Origin: Desulfobulbaceae bacterium UBA5628
Lineage (GTDB): Bacteria > Desulfobacterota > Desulfobulbia > Desulfobulbales > Desulfurivibrionaceae
Direction: 5' to 3'
Length of the DNA stretch: 29,100 nt
Assembly (NCBI GenBank): GCA_002421565.1
Contig: DIKC01000169.1
Span: 1-29,100, forward strand
Of the stretch, positions 14,580 through 22,058 are shown one piece after another. The translations under genes were made by a program, and so were the position numbers. Under the pieces are notes generated by a model. The model made no database searches. It saw only the letters and a list, made by a program, of their open reading frames with translations, and had not been told where the DNA came from. Each line of letters starts with the position of its first letter. Position 1 is the first letter of the stretch.

Positions 14580-16067
14580 ATGAATCCCTTTTATTTGATT
14601 CCCTTGGGGCTGGTGACCATCGGCGCCGGCCTTCTTCTGGCCGCCGCCTTGATGATCTTCCGGATCAGCCGGGACGTGCCCGACGAATTGCTCAAGCGCT
14701 GGGCGATCATGACTTGGTTCGTCTTTTTTTTTCTGGGCGGCTACCTTTTCTATTTCGTACTCCTGGCCCTGCGGGTGCCATTCCCGGCCGCTCTGGTCAC
14801 CGGGGTGATTCTTTTTGCCGGCGCGGTCTTCGTCTTTCTGGTCATCCAGCTCAGCCGCTATACCATCGGTAAGACCCGGGAAAGTGAGCAGCGGCTGGTG
14901 GATGCCAACCAGGGGCTGGCCCTCAAGAACCGGGAGTTGGAAGAGGAGGTGACGGCCCGCACCAAGGCCGAGGAGCAGGCCCGTCTGCGTCTGCAACATC
15001 TCACCACCCTCCATGCCATTGATTTGATGATCACCTCCAATCTGGATATCCAGATCACCATGAAGCTTTTCTTGGAGCAGGTGATGCCGCAACTGGGGAT
15101 GGATGCCGGGGTGGTGCTGCTGATGAATCCCCACACCCAGACCCTGGAGTTCGGGGCCGGGGCAGGCTTCCGGGCCGCCGGGATCGAGGATTCCCTGGAA
15201 CGGCTGGGGGACGGCAGCGCCGGCAGCGCCGCCCGGGATCGCCGGATCGTGGTTCTGCCCGATCTTTTTAATTGCGAGCAATTCAAACGCTGCCGACTGG
15301 TAATGGAGGAGCATTTCCGGGCCTACTGCGCGGTGCCCCTGGTATCCCAGGGTCAGGTCAAGGGGGTGCTGGAGCTTTTCCGGCGCTCCCCCTTCGCGCC
15401 GGACCGGGAGTGGCGCGAGTACCTTGAGGCCCTGGGAGTCCAGGCCGCGATCGCCATCGACAACGCCACCATGTTCAAAAAATTGCAGGATTCCAACGCC
15501 GAGTTGATTCTGGCCTATGATCTGACTATCGAGGGCTGGGCCAAGGCCCTGGAACTGCGGGACGAGGAAACCGAGGGCCACACCCGGCGGGTTACCGAAA
15601 TGACGCTCAAGGTGGCTCGCAAGCTGGGGCTCAAGGAAGAGGAGCTGGTCCATGTCCGGCGGGGGGCGTTGCTCCACGACATCGGCAAGATGGCGGTGCC
15701 GGATACCATTTTGCTGAAAGACGGGCCGCTCACCGACCAGGAACGGGAGATGATGCAGCGTCATCCCCAACACGCCTTTGAGATGCTCTCGCCCATCGCC
15801 TATCTGCGGCCGGCCCTGGATATTCCTTACGGCCATCATGAATGGTGGGACGGCAGCGGCTATCCCCGCAAGCTCAAGGGCGAGCAGATTCCCCTGGCCG
15901 CCCGGATTTTCGCCCTGGCCGATACCTGGGACGCCCTGGTCTCCGAACGGCGCTACCATCCCGCCTGGCCGGCGGAGAAAACCGCCGCCCATCTCCGCTC
16001 CCTGTCCGGCAAGCAGTTTGACCCGGCCCTGGTCGAGATTTTTCTCCAAAACATGGGGCAGCCATGA
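14580..16067 (+). CDS. Membrane-anchored GAF and HD-GYP protein (cyclic-di-GMP phosphodiesterase)
   Basis: The 495-residue protein has three TM helices (about 5-28, 41-64 and 70-91), a charged coiled coil (100-140), a GAF domain (about 140-300) and an HD-GYP domain (about 310-490). The HD-GYP domain is complete: EGHTRRV, LLHDIGK with H366 and D367, RHPQHAFEML, and GHHEWWDGSGYP with GYP at 427-429. HD-GYP enzymes hydrolyse cyclic di-GMP to pGpG or GMP. The ATG at 14580 follows AGAAGG by about 7 nt; a longer reading from 14475 would precede the TM region with unlikely sequence. The stop overlaps the start of the phospholipase-like gene by 4 bp. The N-terminus and GAF domain suggest control by a membrane or small-molecule signal of unknown nature. 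Confidence 0.93.
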   Translation: MNPFYLIPLGLVTIGAGLLLAAALMIFRISRDVPDELLKRWAIMTWFVFFFLGGYLFYFVLLALRVPFPAALVTGVILFAGAVFVFLVIQLSRYTIGKTRESEQRLVDANQGLALKNRELEEEVTARTKAEEQARLRLQHLTTLHAIDLMITSNLDIQITMKLFLEQVMPQLGMDAGVVLLMNPHTQTLEFGAGAGFRAAGIEDSLERLGDGSAGSAARDRRIVVLPDLFNCEQFKRCRLVMEEHFRAYCAVPLVSQGQVKGVLELFRRSPFAPDREWREYLEALGVQAAIAIDNATMFKKLQDSNAELILAYDLTIEGWAKALELRDEETEGHTRRVTEMTLKVARKLGLKEEELVHVRRGALLHDIGKMAVPDTILLKDGPLTDQEREMMQRHPQHAFEMLSPIAYLRPALDIPYGHHEWWDGSGYPRKLKGEQIPLAARIFALADTWDALVSERRYHPAWPAEKTAAHLRSLSGKQFDPALVEIFLQNMGQP

Positions 16068-17494
16068 AAATCATTCCGTGGCTGCTTTTGCTGATCTGGG
16101 GTCTGGGCATGGTTTACGGCCTGGGGCTGGCCCTGCCCCCTGGACTTTCCATGGCCGGTCTCAAGCACCGCCAGGGCACGGTGGAATTTTACTACGATTT
16201 GGCCTGGAGCCCGGCCGGGGCCGAGGCCCGGGTTTACGAATCGCGGATTTTCCCGGCCCTGCTGGCCGAAATTGCCGGGGCCGAGGATTTTCTCATCCTC
16301 GACATGTTTCTGTTCAACGATCTGGGCGGCGCCCCTGATGCGCCGACCCTGGCCGCCGAGCTGACCGCCGCCCTGCTGGCCAAAAAGGCGGCCTCTCCCA
16401 ACCTGCCGATGGTGGTGATCAGCGACGAGATCAACACCGGCTACGGCTCCTATCCGGCCCCTCATTTGGAGCAATTGCGGGCCGCCGGGATCGAGGTGGT
16501 TTTTACCGATCTTACCCGGCTCCGCGATTCCAATCCGGTTTACTCCGGATTGTGGCGGCCGCTGTTGCAATGGCTGGAACCGCTCACCGGCCGCCTGCCC
16601 CTGGCCAATATCTTTGATCCCGCCGCCCCGCCCATGACCCTGGCCGGCTATCTGCGGCTGCTTAATTTCAAGGCCAATCACCGCAAGGTGCTGGTCACCG
16701 GCCGCGCCGCCCTGATCAGCTCGGCCAATCCCCATGACGCCAGCGGCCGCCACAGCAACATCGCGCTGCTGGCGACCGGCCCGGTGGTGGCGGACGTGTT
16801 GGCCAGCGAGCTGGCGGTAGCGGAATTTTCCTCAACGGGGTCAGGTCTTGCATTGCAACAGGCTGTTGCAACGCAAGACCTGACCCCCTCTTCTGAGGCG
16901 AGTTCGCCCACCATCCAGTTGCTGACCGAGGTGGCGATCCGGGAGGGCTTGCTCCGGGAAATCGCCGTTGCCGGCGCGGGCGACACAGTCTGGCTGGGGA
17001 TGTTCTATCTCACCGACCGCCACCTTCTCCGCGCCCTGGCCGCTGCCGCCCGGCGGGGGGCGGCGGTGCGGCTGATTCTCGATCCCAACCGGGACGCCTT
17101 CGGCCATGAAAAATATGGCCTCCCTAATCGCCCGCTTGCCGCCCGCCTTAAACGGCAGGCCGGCCCCAACCTGGAAATCCGCTGGTATGAAACCCTTGGC
17201 GAACAGTTCCACCCCAAACTGCTGCTGATCGAAGGCGCTGCGCGGGCGGTGCTCTTCGGTGGCTCCGCCAATTTCACCCGCCGCAATATCGGCGGCTACA
17301 ATCTGGAAAGCGGCCTGCTGTTCACCGCCGCCCCCGATGCCCCGGCCATCCGGGAGGCGGCCGCTTTTTTCAATCGCCTCTGGCACAATCGGGACGGCCT
17401 TTATACCGTGGATTATCAGGATTACGCCGATCCCTCGCCGGTCAAGGAAGCCCTGGTCGTCTTCCAGGAAATCACCGGCCTGAGTACTTTTTGA
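16064..17494 (+). CDS. Phospholipase-D-superfamily protein with two HxK motifs
   Basis: The 476-residue protein starts with a hydrophobic helix (about 3-25), probably a signal anchor. Two PLD half-domains follow: NHRKVLV (H206, K208) with ISSANPHD, and FHPKLLL (H383, K385) with FGGSANFTRRN. Both sites have the HxK pair and the downstream Ser/Asn strand. The Asp that completes HxKxxxxD is Gly213 in the first and Glu390 in the second, so catalysis may differ from standard cardiolipin-synthase-like enzymes. A 51-bp palindrome is read in frame in the linker (residues about 258-275). The start overlaps the HD-GYP stop as ATGA. The domain is expected to cleave or transfer phosphodiester groups at the outer face of the membrane; the substrate is unknown. 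Confidence 0.88.
   Translation: MKIIPWLLLLIWGLGMVYGLGLALPPGLSMAGLKHRQGTVEFYYDLAWSPAGAEARVYESRIFPALLAEIAGAEDFLILDMFLFNDLGGAPDAPTLAAELTAALLAKKAASPNLPMVVISDEINTGYGSYPAPHLEQLRAAGIEVVFTDLTRLRDSNPVYSGLWRPLLQWLEPLTGRLPLANIFDPAAPPMTLAGYLRLLNFKANHRKVLVTGRAALISSANPHDASGRHSNIALLATGPVVADVLASELAVAEFSSTGSGLALQQAVATQDLTPSSEASSPTIQLLTEVAIREGLLREIAVAGAGDTVWLGMFYLTDRHLLRALAAAARRGAAVRLILDPNRDAFGHEKYGLPNRPLAARLKRQAGPNLEIRWYETLGEQFHPKLLLIEGAARAVLFGGSANFTRRNIGGYNLESGLLFTAAPDAPAIREAAAFFNRLWHNRDGLYTVDYQDYADPSPVKEALVVFQEITGLSTF
16837..16887. repeat. REP-like palindrome inserted in frame in a coding sequence
   Basis: Two 24-bp arms (16837-16860 and 16864-16887) match as an inverted repeat at 23 of 24 positions around a 3-nt loop. 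The outer part is GGGGTCAGGTCTTGC / GCAAGACCTGACCCC. I recall this kind of GGGGTCAGGTCTTG palindrome as a dispersed REP element in several proteobacterial genomes, of the type linked to REP-associated tyrosine transposases. No second copy and no transposase is seen here. Its 51 bp equals 17 codons, so the frame of the phospholipase-like gene is kept and it codes for a neutral linker between the two catalytic halves. Confidence 0.8.
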
Positions 17495-17506
17495 GGATTT
17501 GCAAAA

Positions 17507-18982
17507 ATGAGCCGCCCTGATCCCGTTATCCCCCTGCGGATGGAAGAGTTGTTCGCCATCTTCAACGCCATTGAGGGGGCGGTCTATGTGGCGGACATGG
17601 AGAGCTATGAGGTGCTGGCGGTGGCAGGCCGTTCCGGGGATGGCGATCCGGACGGGCTGGTGGGCCGGAAGTGCTATGAGCGTTTTCAGGATGGCCGCCA
17701 AGGGCCGTGTCCCTTCTGCACCAATCATCTCCTGGTCGGCCCGGACGGCAAGCCCAACCGGCCGGTGGTCTGGGAGTTCCAGAATCCCCGCAACCAGGCT
17801 TGGTATCTCTGCATCGACCGGGCCATCCCCTGGCCGCCGGACGGCCGCCTGGTGCGGATGGAAATCGCCATCGACATCAGTGAGCGCAAGCGGGCCGAGG
17901 AGGCCTTAATCCGCAGCGAGCAGAATTTCCGGGAACTGGTGGAAAATTCCCTGGTCGGCATCCTCCTGGTTCAGGACGGCGAGATCATCTACCAGAACCC
18001 GGAGCAGCGGCGGCTCTTCGGGGTGCTGCCCCGTTCCTTCAATCTGGAGACCTTCCCCGGCATTCACCCCGACGACGCGGTCAAGGTGCGGGAGAGCTAC
18101 CGCAAGATCAGCGGCGGCCTCTCCGCTCAGGTGGATCTGGATTTCCGTTTCTATCCCGGCGGCCGGCAACGGCCGGAGAACATGAAATGGGTCTATTGCC
18201 GGGCCAGGCCCATCGATTACCAGGGCCGCAAGACCATGCTGATCAGCATGATGGACATCGGCCAGTCCAAGGAACTGGAACGGCTGATCCGGGTCCAGGA
18301 CAAGATGTCCTCCCTCGGCCGGGTGGCGGCTGGGATCGCCCATGAAATCCGCAATCCCCTTTCCGGCCTCAACATCTATCTCGACACCCTGGAAAAGATT
18401 TACGGCCAGCCGGAAGAGGCGGCCAAGGCGGGCGAGATTTTCCGTCAACTGCGGGTCGCTTCCGGTAAGATCGAGGCGGTGATCCGGCGGGTGATCGATT
18501 TTGCCCGCCCCGGCCAGCCCCATTTCGAGGAAGCTGATCTCAATCGGCTGGTGGAGGCCGCTCTGGGGTTGGCCGCCGTTTTTCTTCGCCGCCACGGGGT
18601 AAGGGTCGAGACCGCCCTGGCCCCGGAATTGCCCCTGGTTCTGCTGGACCCCCAGCTGATCGAGCAGGTACTGGTCAATTTGTTCACCAACAGCGCCGAG
18701 GCGATGCGGGGCATGGACGGCCCCCGCCGGATTCGGGTGGGGAGCGGCGTGGCCGGGGAGTGGGTGGAGGTGTGGGTGGAGGACAACGGGCCAGGGGTGG
18801 AGGCGGCGGTACGGGACAAGATTTTCGATCCTTTTTTTACCACCAAGCCCGACGGCACCGGGATCGGTCTCAATATCAGCCACCGGATCATCAACGATCA
18901 TCAGGGGCGGTTGCTGGTGGCCGACAGCGCCCTGGGCGGCGCCCGTTTCGTCATTTCCCTGCCGGTTGCGAAAAAGGGATGA
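17507..18982 (+). CDS. PAS-PAS sensor histidine kinase with cysteine-containing first PAS
   Basis: The 491-residue soluble kinase begins with a PAS domain (about 12-125) carrying GRKCYERF and GPCPFCTNH. C56, C68 and C71 form a C-x11-C-x2-C pattern seen in a subset of PAS domains, which could bind metal or act as a redox switch (inference). A second PAS lies at about 138-255. HisKA has H279 in AAGIAHEIRNPLSGL, and HATPase_c has NLFTNSAEAM, DNGPG, DPFFTTKPDGTGIGL. This is the NtrB-like kinase type. It starts 12 bp after the phospholipase-like stop, with GAGGA about 9 nt before the ATG. The single-domain receiver 51 bp downstream is the likely phosphoacceptor. Final residues VAKKG are unremarkable. 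Confidence 0.92.
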   Translation: MSRPDPVIPLRMEELFAIFNAIEGAVYVADMESYEVLAVAGRSGDGDPDGLVGRKCYERFQDGRQGPCPFCTNHLLVGPDGKPNRPVVWEFQNPRNQAWYLCIDRAIPWPPDGRLVRMEIAIDISERKRAEEALIRSEQNFRELVENSLVGILLVQDGEIIYQNPEQRRLFGVLPRSFNLETFPGIHPDDAVKVRESYRKISGGLSAQVDLDFRFYPGGRQRPENMKWVYCRARPIDYQGRKTMLISMMDIGQSKELERLIRVQDKMSSLGRVAAGIAHEIRNPLSGLNIYLDTLEKIYGQPEEAAKAGEIFRQLRVASGKIEAVIRRVIDFARPGQPHFEEADLNRLVEAALGLAAVFLRRHGVRVETALAPELPLVLLDPQLIEQVLVNLFTNSAEAMRGMDGPRRIRVGSGVAGEWVEVWVEDNGPGVEAAVRDKIFDPFFTTKPDGTGIGLNISHRIINDHQGRLLVADSALGGARFVISLPVAKKG

Positions 18983-19033
18983 CAAGCCGGAAAGGGATGT
19001 GGGAAGATGAGGCCTGTTCACGGAGGTGGTGAG

Positions 19034-19453
19034 ATGGCTACGAGGACGGATCTGTTCGGGGCGCTAAAGGAACTAAGTTTGTTGCTGGTCGAGGATGACG
19101 AGTTGATCAGGGATTCGCTGCGGCTTTTTTTCGAGAGCGAGGGGTGCCGGCTCAATGTCCGGGAAAGCGCGGAAGAGGGATTGGCCGCTATCCGCGATCA
19201 GGCCTATGACATCATTATCACCGATTTTCGCCTGCCGGGGATGGACGGCATTGATTTCCTCAAAAGCGTCCAGCATCTCTGCCCGGCGGCCCAGAAGATT
19301 CTGCTCACCGCCTATATGAACGAACAGGTGCTGGCCGAGGCCTTCCGTCTGGGAGTACATCAATTCATTGAAAAACCCTTTTCCAGCGACGATCTGGAAG
19401 AGGCCCTGGCCCAACTGGTGGAACGTCGCGCCAATACCCTGCCTCCGGCCTAA
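19034..19453 (+). CDS. Single-domain response regulator
   Basis: The 139-residue protein is one receiver domain (about 12-130) with acidic pair E20/D21/D22, phosphoacceptor D64 in IIITDFRLPGMDGIDF, Thr in LLTAY and K114 in FIEKPFSSDDL. There is no output domain; the last residues are polar. Stand-alone receivers relay phosphate or act by binding a partner. It follows the PAS-PAS kinase closely, and the TDFRLPGMDG motif is of the type found in NtrC-like receivers. I chose the ATG at 19034 with GGAGG 7 nt upstream; an earlier in-frame ATG at 19007 would overlap the ribosome site. Its stop overlaps that of the convergent pentapeptide gene by 4 bp. Confidence 0.92.
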   Translation: MATRTDLFGALKELSLLLVEDDELIRDSLRLFFESEGCRLNVRESAEEGLAAIRDQAYDIIITDFRLPGMDGIDFLKSVQHLCPAAQKILLTAYMNEQVLAEAFRLGVHQFIEKPFSSDDLEEALAQLVERRANTLPPA

Positions 19454-20625
19454 GGGGTCTGGGGTACTCCCGCCGCCCCTTCCAGGCGGGCGCCGCTGAA
19501 ATCCACGCTACTGAGATCGGCGCCGTTGAAATCGGCCCCCCGCAAATCCGCCCCCCGGAAGCTGGCCCCGCTAAGATCGGCCAGGTAGAAATCCGCTTCC
19601 CTCAGATCCGCTTCGCTGAAATCCGCCTTTTGCAGACGGGTTGCCTTGAAATTGGCCTTTTCCAGGCGGGCCTGGCGGAAAACGGCGCCGCTTAAGTCGC
19701 TTCGTTCCAGTTGCGCCTCGATCAATTTCTGTTTGCTAAGATCGGCCCCGGCCAGGTTGCATTCGATACATTGGCCGGTGACAAGCAACTGTTCCAGGTC
19801 GCTGGGGTTTTCCGCCGATTGGGGCGGGGCCGGCTTGGGACGGCGTTTTTTGTCAACCGCCGGTTCGGCTGCCGGTTCCGCAATCGGAGCGGTCGGCGCG
19901 GCTGGGACGATGGTGGTCGTCGCCGGGGTGGGAGTGATCAATTTTTCTACCGCGGTGGTGGTTGGGGCGGCGGCTTTGGCGCTCTTGCCGGTGGCCGGCT
20001 CTTCCGGTTTTGGGCGGCGGCGGGGCGGGATCGCCGATTCCGGGATGTTTTCCCGGGCGGCGTTGCTGGCCGCTGTCGCTGGGACGGCTTCCGGCGGCCG
20101 GGGTTTTTCCAGCATGGCGCCGCTCAGATAGGCCCCGGCCAAGTCGGCTTTGCCCAGTTCGGCATCGGCCAGGTCCGCCTTATGGAGATCGGCTCCGGCC
20201 AGGCGGGCGCGACCGAGATCAACCCCCCGCAGGTTGCTGCCGACCAACTCCGCCATTTGGAGATCGGTGCCGGTGAGGTTGGCGCCCCGGAGATCAGCCC
20301 CGGTTAGATCGGCGCGGCCGAGTTTGGCATTGGTGAGATCGGCCCCTCGGAGATCGGCGCGGCTGAGTTTGGCCCCCCGCAGATCGACCCCGTTGAGGTC
20401 GGCGCCTCTGAGATCGCTGCCGGCAAGATCGGCCCCCGCCAGATTAGCGCCGGCCAGTTCCGCTCCCCGGAGATCGCAGGCCGGGCAGGCATTGTCGACC
20501 CGCAACCGCTCGATCGTCGCCTGGTTCGCGGCCATTGCCGGTCCGGCGGAGAGGGTCAGCAACGCCAGCAGAGCCAGGGCTCCGCTGATCGACAACCATA
20601 GTGGGTGAGTGCGCTCCGCTTCCAT
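19450..20625 (-). CDS. Exported pentapeptide-repeat protein with two repeat blocks
   Basis: The 391-residue protein has a signal peptide (about 8-32, cleavage expected after AMA). A first block of about 24 pentapeptides of the A(D/N)LxG type runs from 51 to 172; a Pro/Ala/Thr-rich flexible linker spans 173-280; a second block of about 19 runs from 290 to 384. Each block is introduced by a CxxC cap: [11 protein letters not shown] (46-56) and [11 protein letters not shown] (284-294). Pentapeptide repeats form a four-sided beta helix; the function of exported ones is mostly unknown. The start at 20625 is chosen because the signal peptide begins there and a weak AGGA is nearby; longer starts upstream add non-signal sequence. 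It lies between convergent and same-strand signalling genes. Confidence 0.88.
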   Translation of the reverse strand: MEAERTHPLWLSISGALALLALLTLSAGPAMAANQATIERLRVDNACPACDLRGAELAGANLAGADLAGSDLRGADLNGVDLRGAKLSRADLRGADLTNAKLGRADLTGADLRGANLTGTDLQMAELVGSNLRGVDLGRARLAGADLHKADLADAELGKADLAGAYLSGAMLEKPRPPEAVPATAASNAARENIPESAIPPRRRPKPEEPATGKSAKAAAPTTTAVEKLITPTPATTTIVPAAPTAPIAEPAAEPAVDKKRRPKPAPPQSAENPSDLEQLLVTGQCIECNLAGADLSKQKLIEAQLERSDLSGAVFRQARLEKANFKATRLQKADFSEADLREADFYLADLSGASFRGADLRGADFNGADLSSVDFSGARLEGAAGVPQTP

Positions 20626-20682
20626 CCCGTCCTGTTTGCGGCCGATTTTTAAGGAGAAAATTAATGGGTGAGCGCCTCCTTG

Positions 20683-20709
20683 ATTACAATCAGGGGGGGA
20701 GCTTGTCAA
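20683..20709 (-). promoter_or_regulatory. Possible promoter of the pentapeptide gene
   Basis: On the minus strand a perfect TTGACA (20704-20709) is followed after 15 bp by TGTAAT (20683-20688), five of six bases of the -10 consensus. The spacer is shorter than the preferred 16-18 bp. The -35 box overlaps the stop codon of the receiver-HD-GYP gene, and the pair is 58 bp before the chosen start codon. Confidence 0.3.
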
Positions 20710-22058
20710 GCAGTAAAGTCCTGCCTCTCTTCGCCATCCGCGCCTTCCTTGAGGGAAACGAAGATGCCGATTTTGGAGGGATCAAGGCGGGAATAACGGA
20801 GGAGCAGGGGGATATTGGTTTCGTTGAGCATCGTGCCCTTGCCCAGCAGGAGAATGCCGGTGCCGCTGAAGACATCCCTGGTCACCACCATTCCGGCCGC
20901 CAGGTCCTTGGGATGAAGCTCGATTTCGCTGAAATCCGCCTTGGCCAGGGTCTTGGCGTAAAAGGCCCGCGCTTCCTCTTCCACCACCTTGATCAATTTG
21001 GGGTCGAATTGATGTCCAGACCGCTCATGCACTTTCTTGAAGACGATGGGGACGCCGCTGTCGCCCTGGTAGCGGCGCACCTCCTTGTCGACGAAATCGA
21101 TGATCGCGATGATCCGGGAAGCCAGGGGGATTTTGCGGTGGCGGAGGCGATCCGGAAAACCTTCGCCGTCATAGTGTTCATGATGATGGCGGATGATATC
21201 GGCTGCCTCCCGCAAATCTTCGATCCGGTCCAGGGCGGCCTGGCCGCGAATCGGGTGGTTGTGATATTCCTCAAGTTCCGCCTTGTCCATTTTGGTCGGA
21301 TCGACCAGCAGCATCATGTCCGGCATCCCGATCTTGCCGATGTCGTGGAGCAGGGCCGCGACCAGCAGGTTCTCCCGCTCGGCGCCGTCTATTTTCATCG
21401 CCTTCGCCACCCGCGAGGCGATCTCGGCCACGTTCTGGCCGTGGCTGCGCATCCGTTGGTCCCGGATTTCGAGCAGGCCGGCCATGGACGCGATCGTCGC
21501 CTTGAAGGTGGCCCGTTGCCGTTTGTTCAGTTTTTTCAGGTGGTCGTAGCTGTGTTGCAACTCCTCGGTCTGCTCCTGGACCATCACTTCCAGTTCGCCG
21601 CTCCATTTTTTCAACTCGGCGTTCTGTTTCTTGACCAGGGCGTTTAAGCGGATGTTCTCCTTGAGCAGGTGATAGTGCTGGAAGGCGGTGCGCACCGTCT
21701 GGAGCAGTTCTTCGTCCTGCCAGGGTTTGGTGATGTAGCGGTAGATGCCGCCCTTGTTGATGGAATCCATGGCCGCGTTGATGTCGGCATAGCCGGTGAG
21801 CAGGATCCGTACCGCTAGGGGGGCCTGCTGGCGGGCATGGGCCAGCAGTTCAACCCCGCTCATCCCCGGCATTCTCTGATCGCTCACCAGTACCGCCACA
21901 TCGTCGCGGGCCGCCAGGATTTTTTTGGCTTCCTCGCCGGAGACCGCGGTCAGCACTTCAAACTCTTCCTCGCCGAAGAGCCGCTGCAAGGCCCGGAGGA
22001 TATTCTCCTCGTCATCGACGAAAATTACGCAACCGCCGCGCTGGCTTGTTTCGCTCAT
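20706..22058 (-). CDS. Receiver-HD-GYP response regulator (RpfG-like)
   Basis: The 450-residue protein has a receiver (about 10-125) with D15/D16, phosphoacceptor D60 in LVSDQRMPGMSG and K111 in ITKPWQD, a coiled coil (125-185), and an HD-GYP domain (about 186-380) with LLHDIGK (H238, D239) and HHHEHYDGEGFP. The GYP signature is GFP here (300-302), a conservative change seen in some family members. A C-terminal segment (about 385-445: LAAGMVVTRDVFSGTGILLLGKGTML) is common after HD domains of this group. It should hydrolyse cyclic di-GMP under phosphorylation control. Its start overlaps the stop of the preceding kinase gene by 4 bp, so that kinase is the likely donor. It is the last gene of the operon entering from 29100. 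Confidence 0.92.
   Translation of the reverse strand: MSETSQRGGCVIFVDDEENILRALQRLFGEEEFEVLTAVSGEEAKKILAARDDVAVLVSDQRMPGMSGVELLAHARQQAPLAVRILLTGYADINAAMDSINKGGIYRYITKPWQDEELLQTVRTAFQHYHLLKENIRLNALVKKQNAELKKWSGELEVMVQEQTEELQHSYDHLKKLNKRQRATFKATIASMAGLLEIRDQRMRSHGQNVAEIASRVAKAMKIDGAERENLLVAALLHDIGKIGMPDMMLLVDPTKMDKAELEEYHNHPIRGQAALDRIEDLREAADIIRHHHEHYDGEGFPDRLRHRKIPLASRIIAIIDFVDKEVRRYQGDSGVPIVFKKVHERSGHQFDPKLIKVVEEEARAFYAKTLAKADFSEIELHPKDLAAGMVVTRDVFSGTGILLLGKGTMLNETNIPLLLRYSRLDPSKIGIFVSLKEGADGEERQDFTA

Noticed and set aside
14502..16049. Minus-strand reading frame opposite the GAF-HD-GYP gene
   Set aside because: The plus-strand frame has TM helices and complete GAF and HD-GYP motifs; the opposite frame is Gly/Gln/Pro-rich with no motif.
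16064..17494. The palindrome at 16837-16887 as a sign of a broken gene
   Set aside because: The frame is open through it and both catalytic halves are intact on either side, so the gene is not a pseudogene.
19500..20480. Tandem DNA repeat array or CRISPR-like repeat
   Set aside because: The regular 15-bp pattern of GATCGGC-type words is the DNA of the pentapeptide repeats; there are no conserved direct repeats with unique spacers.
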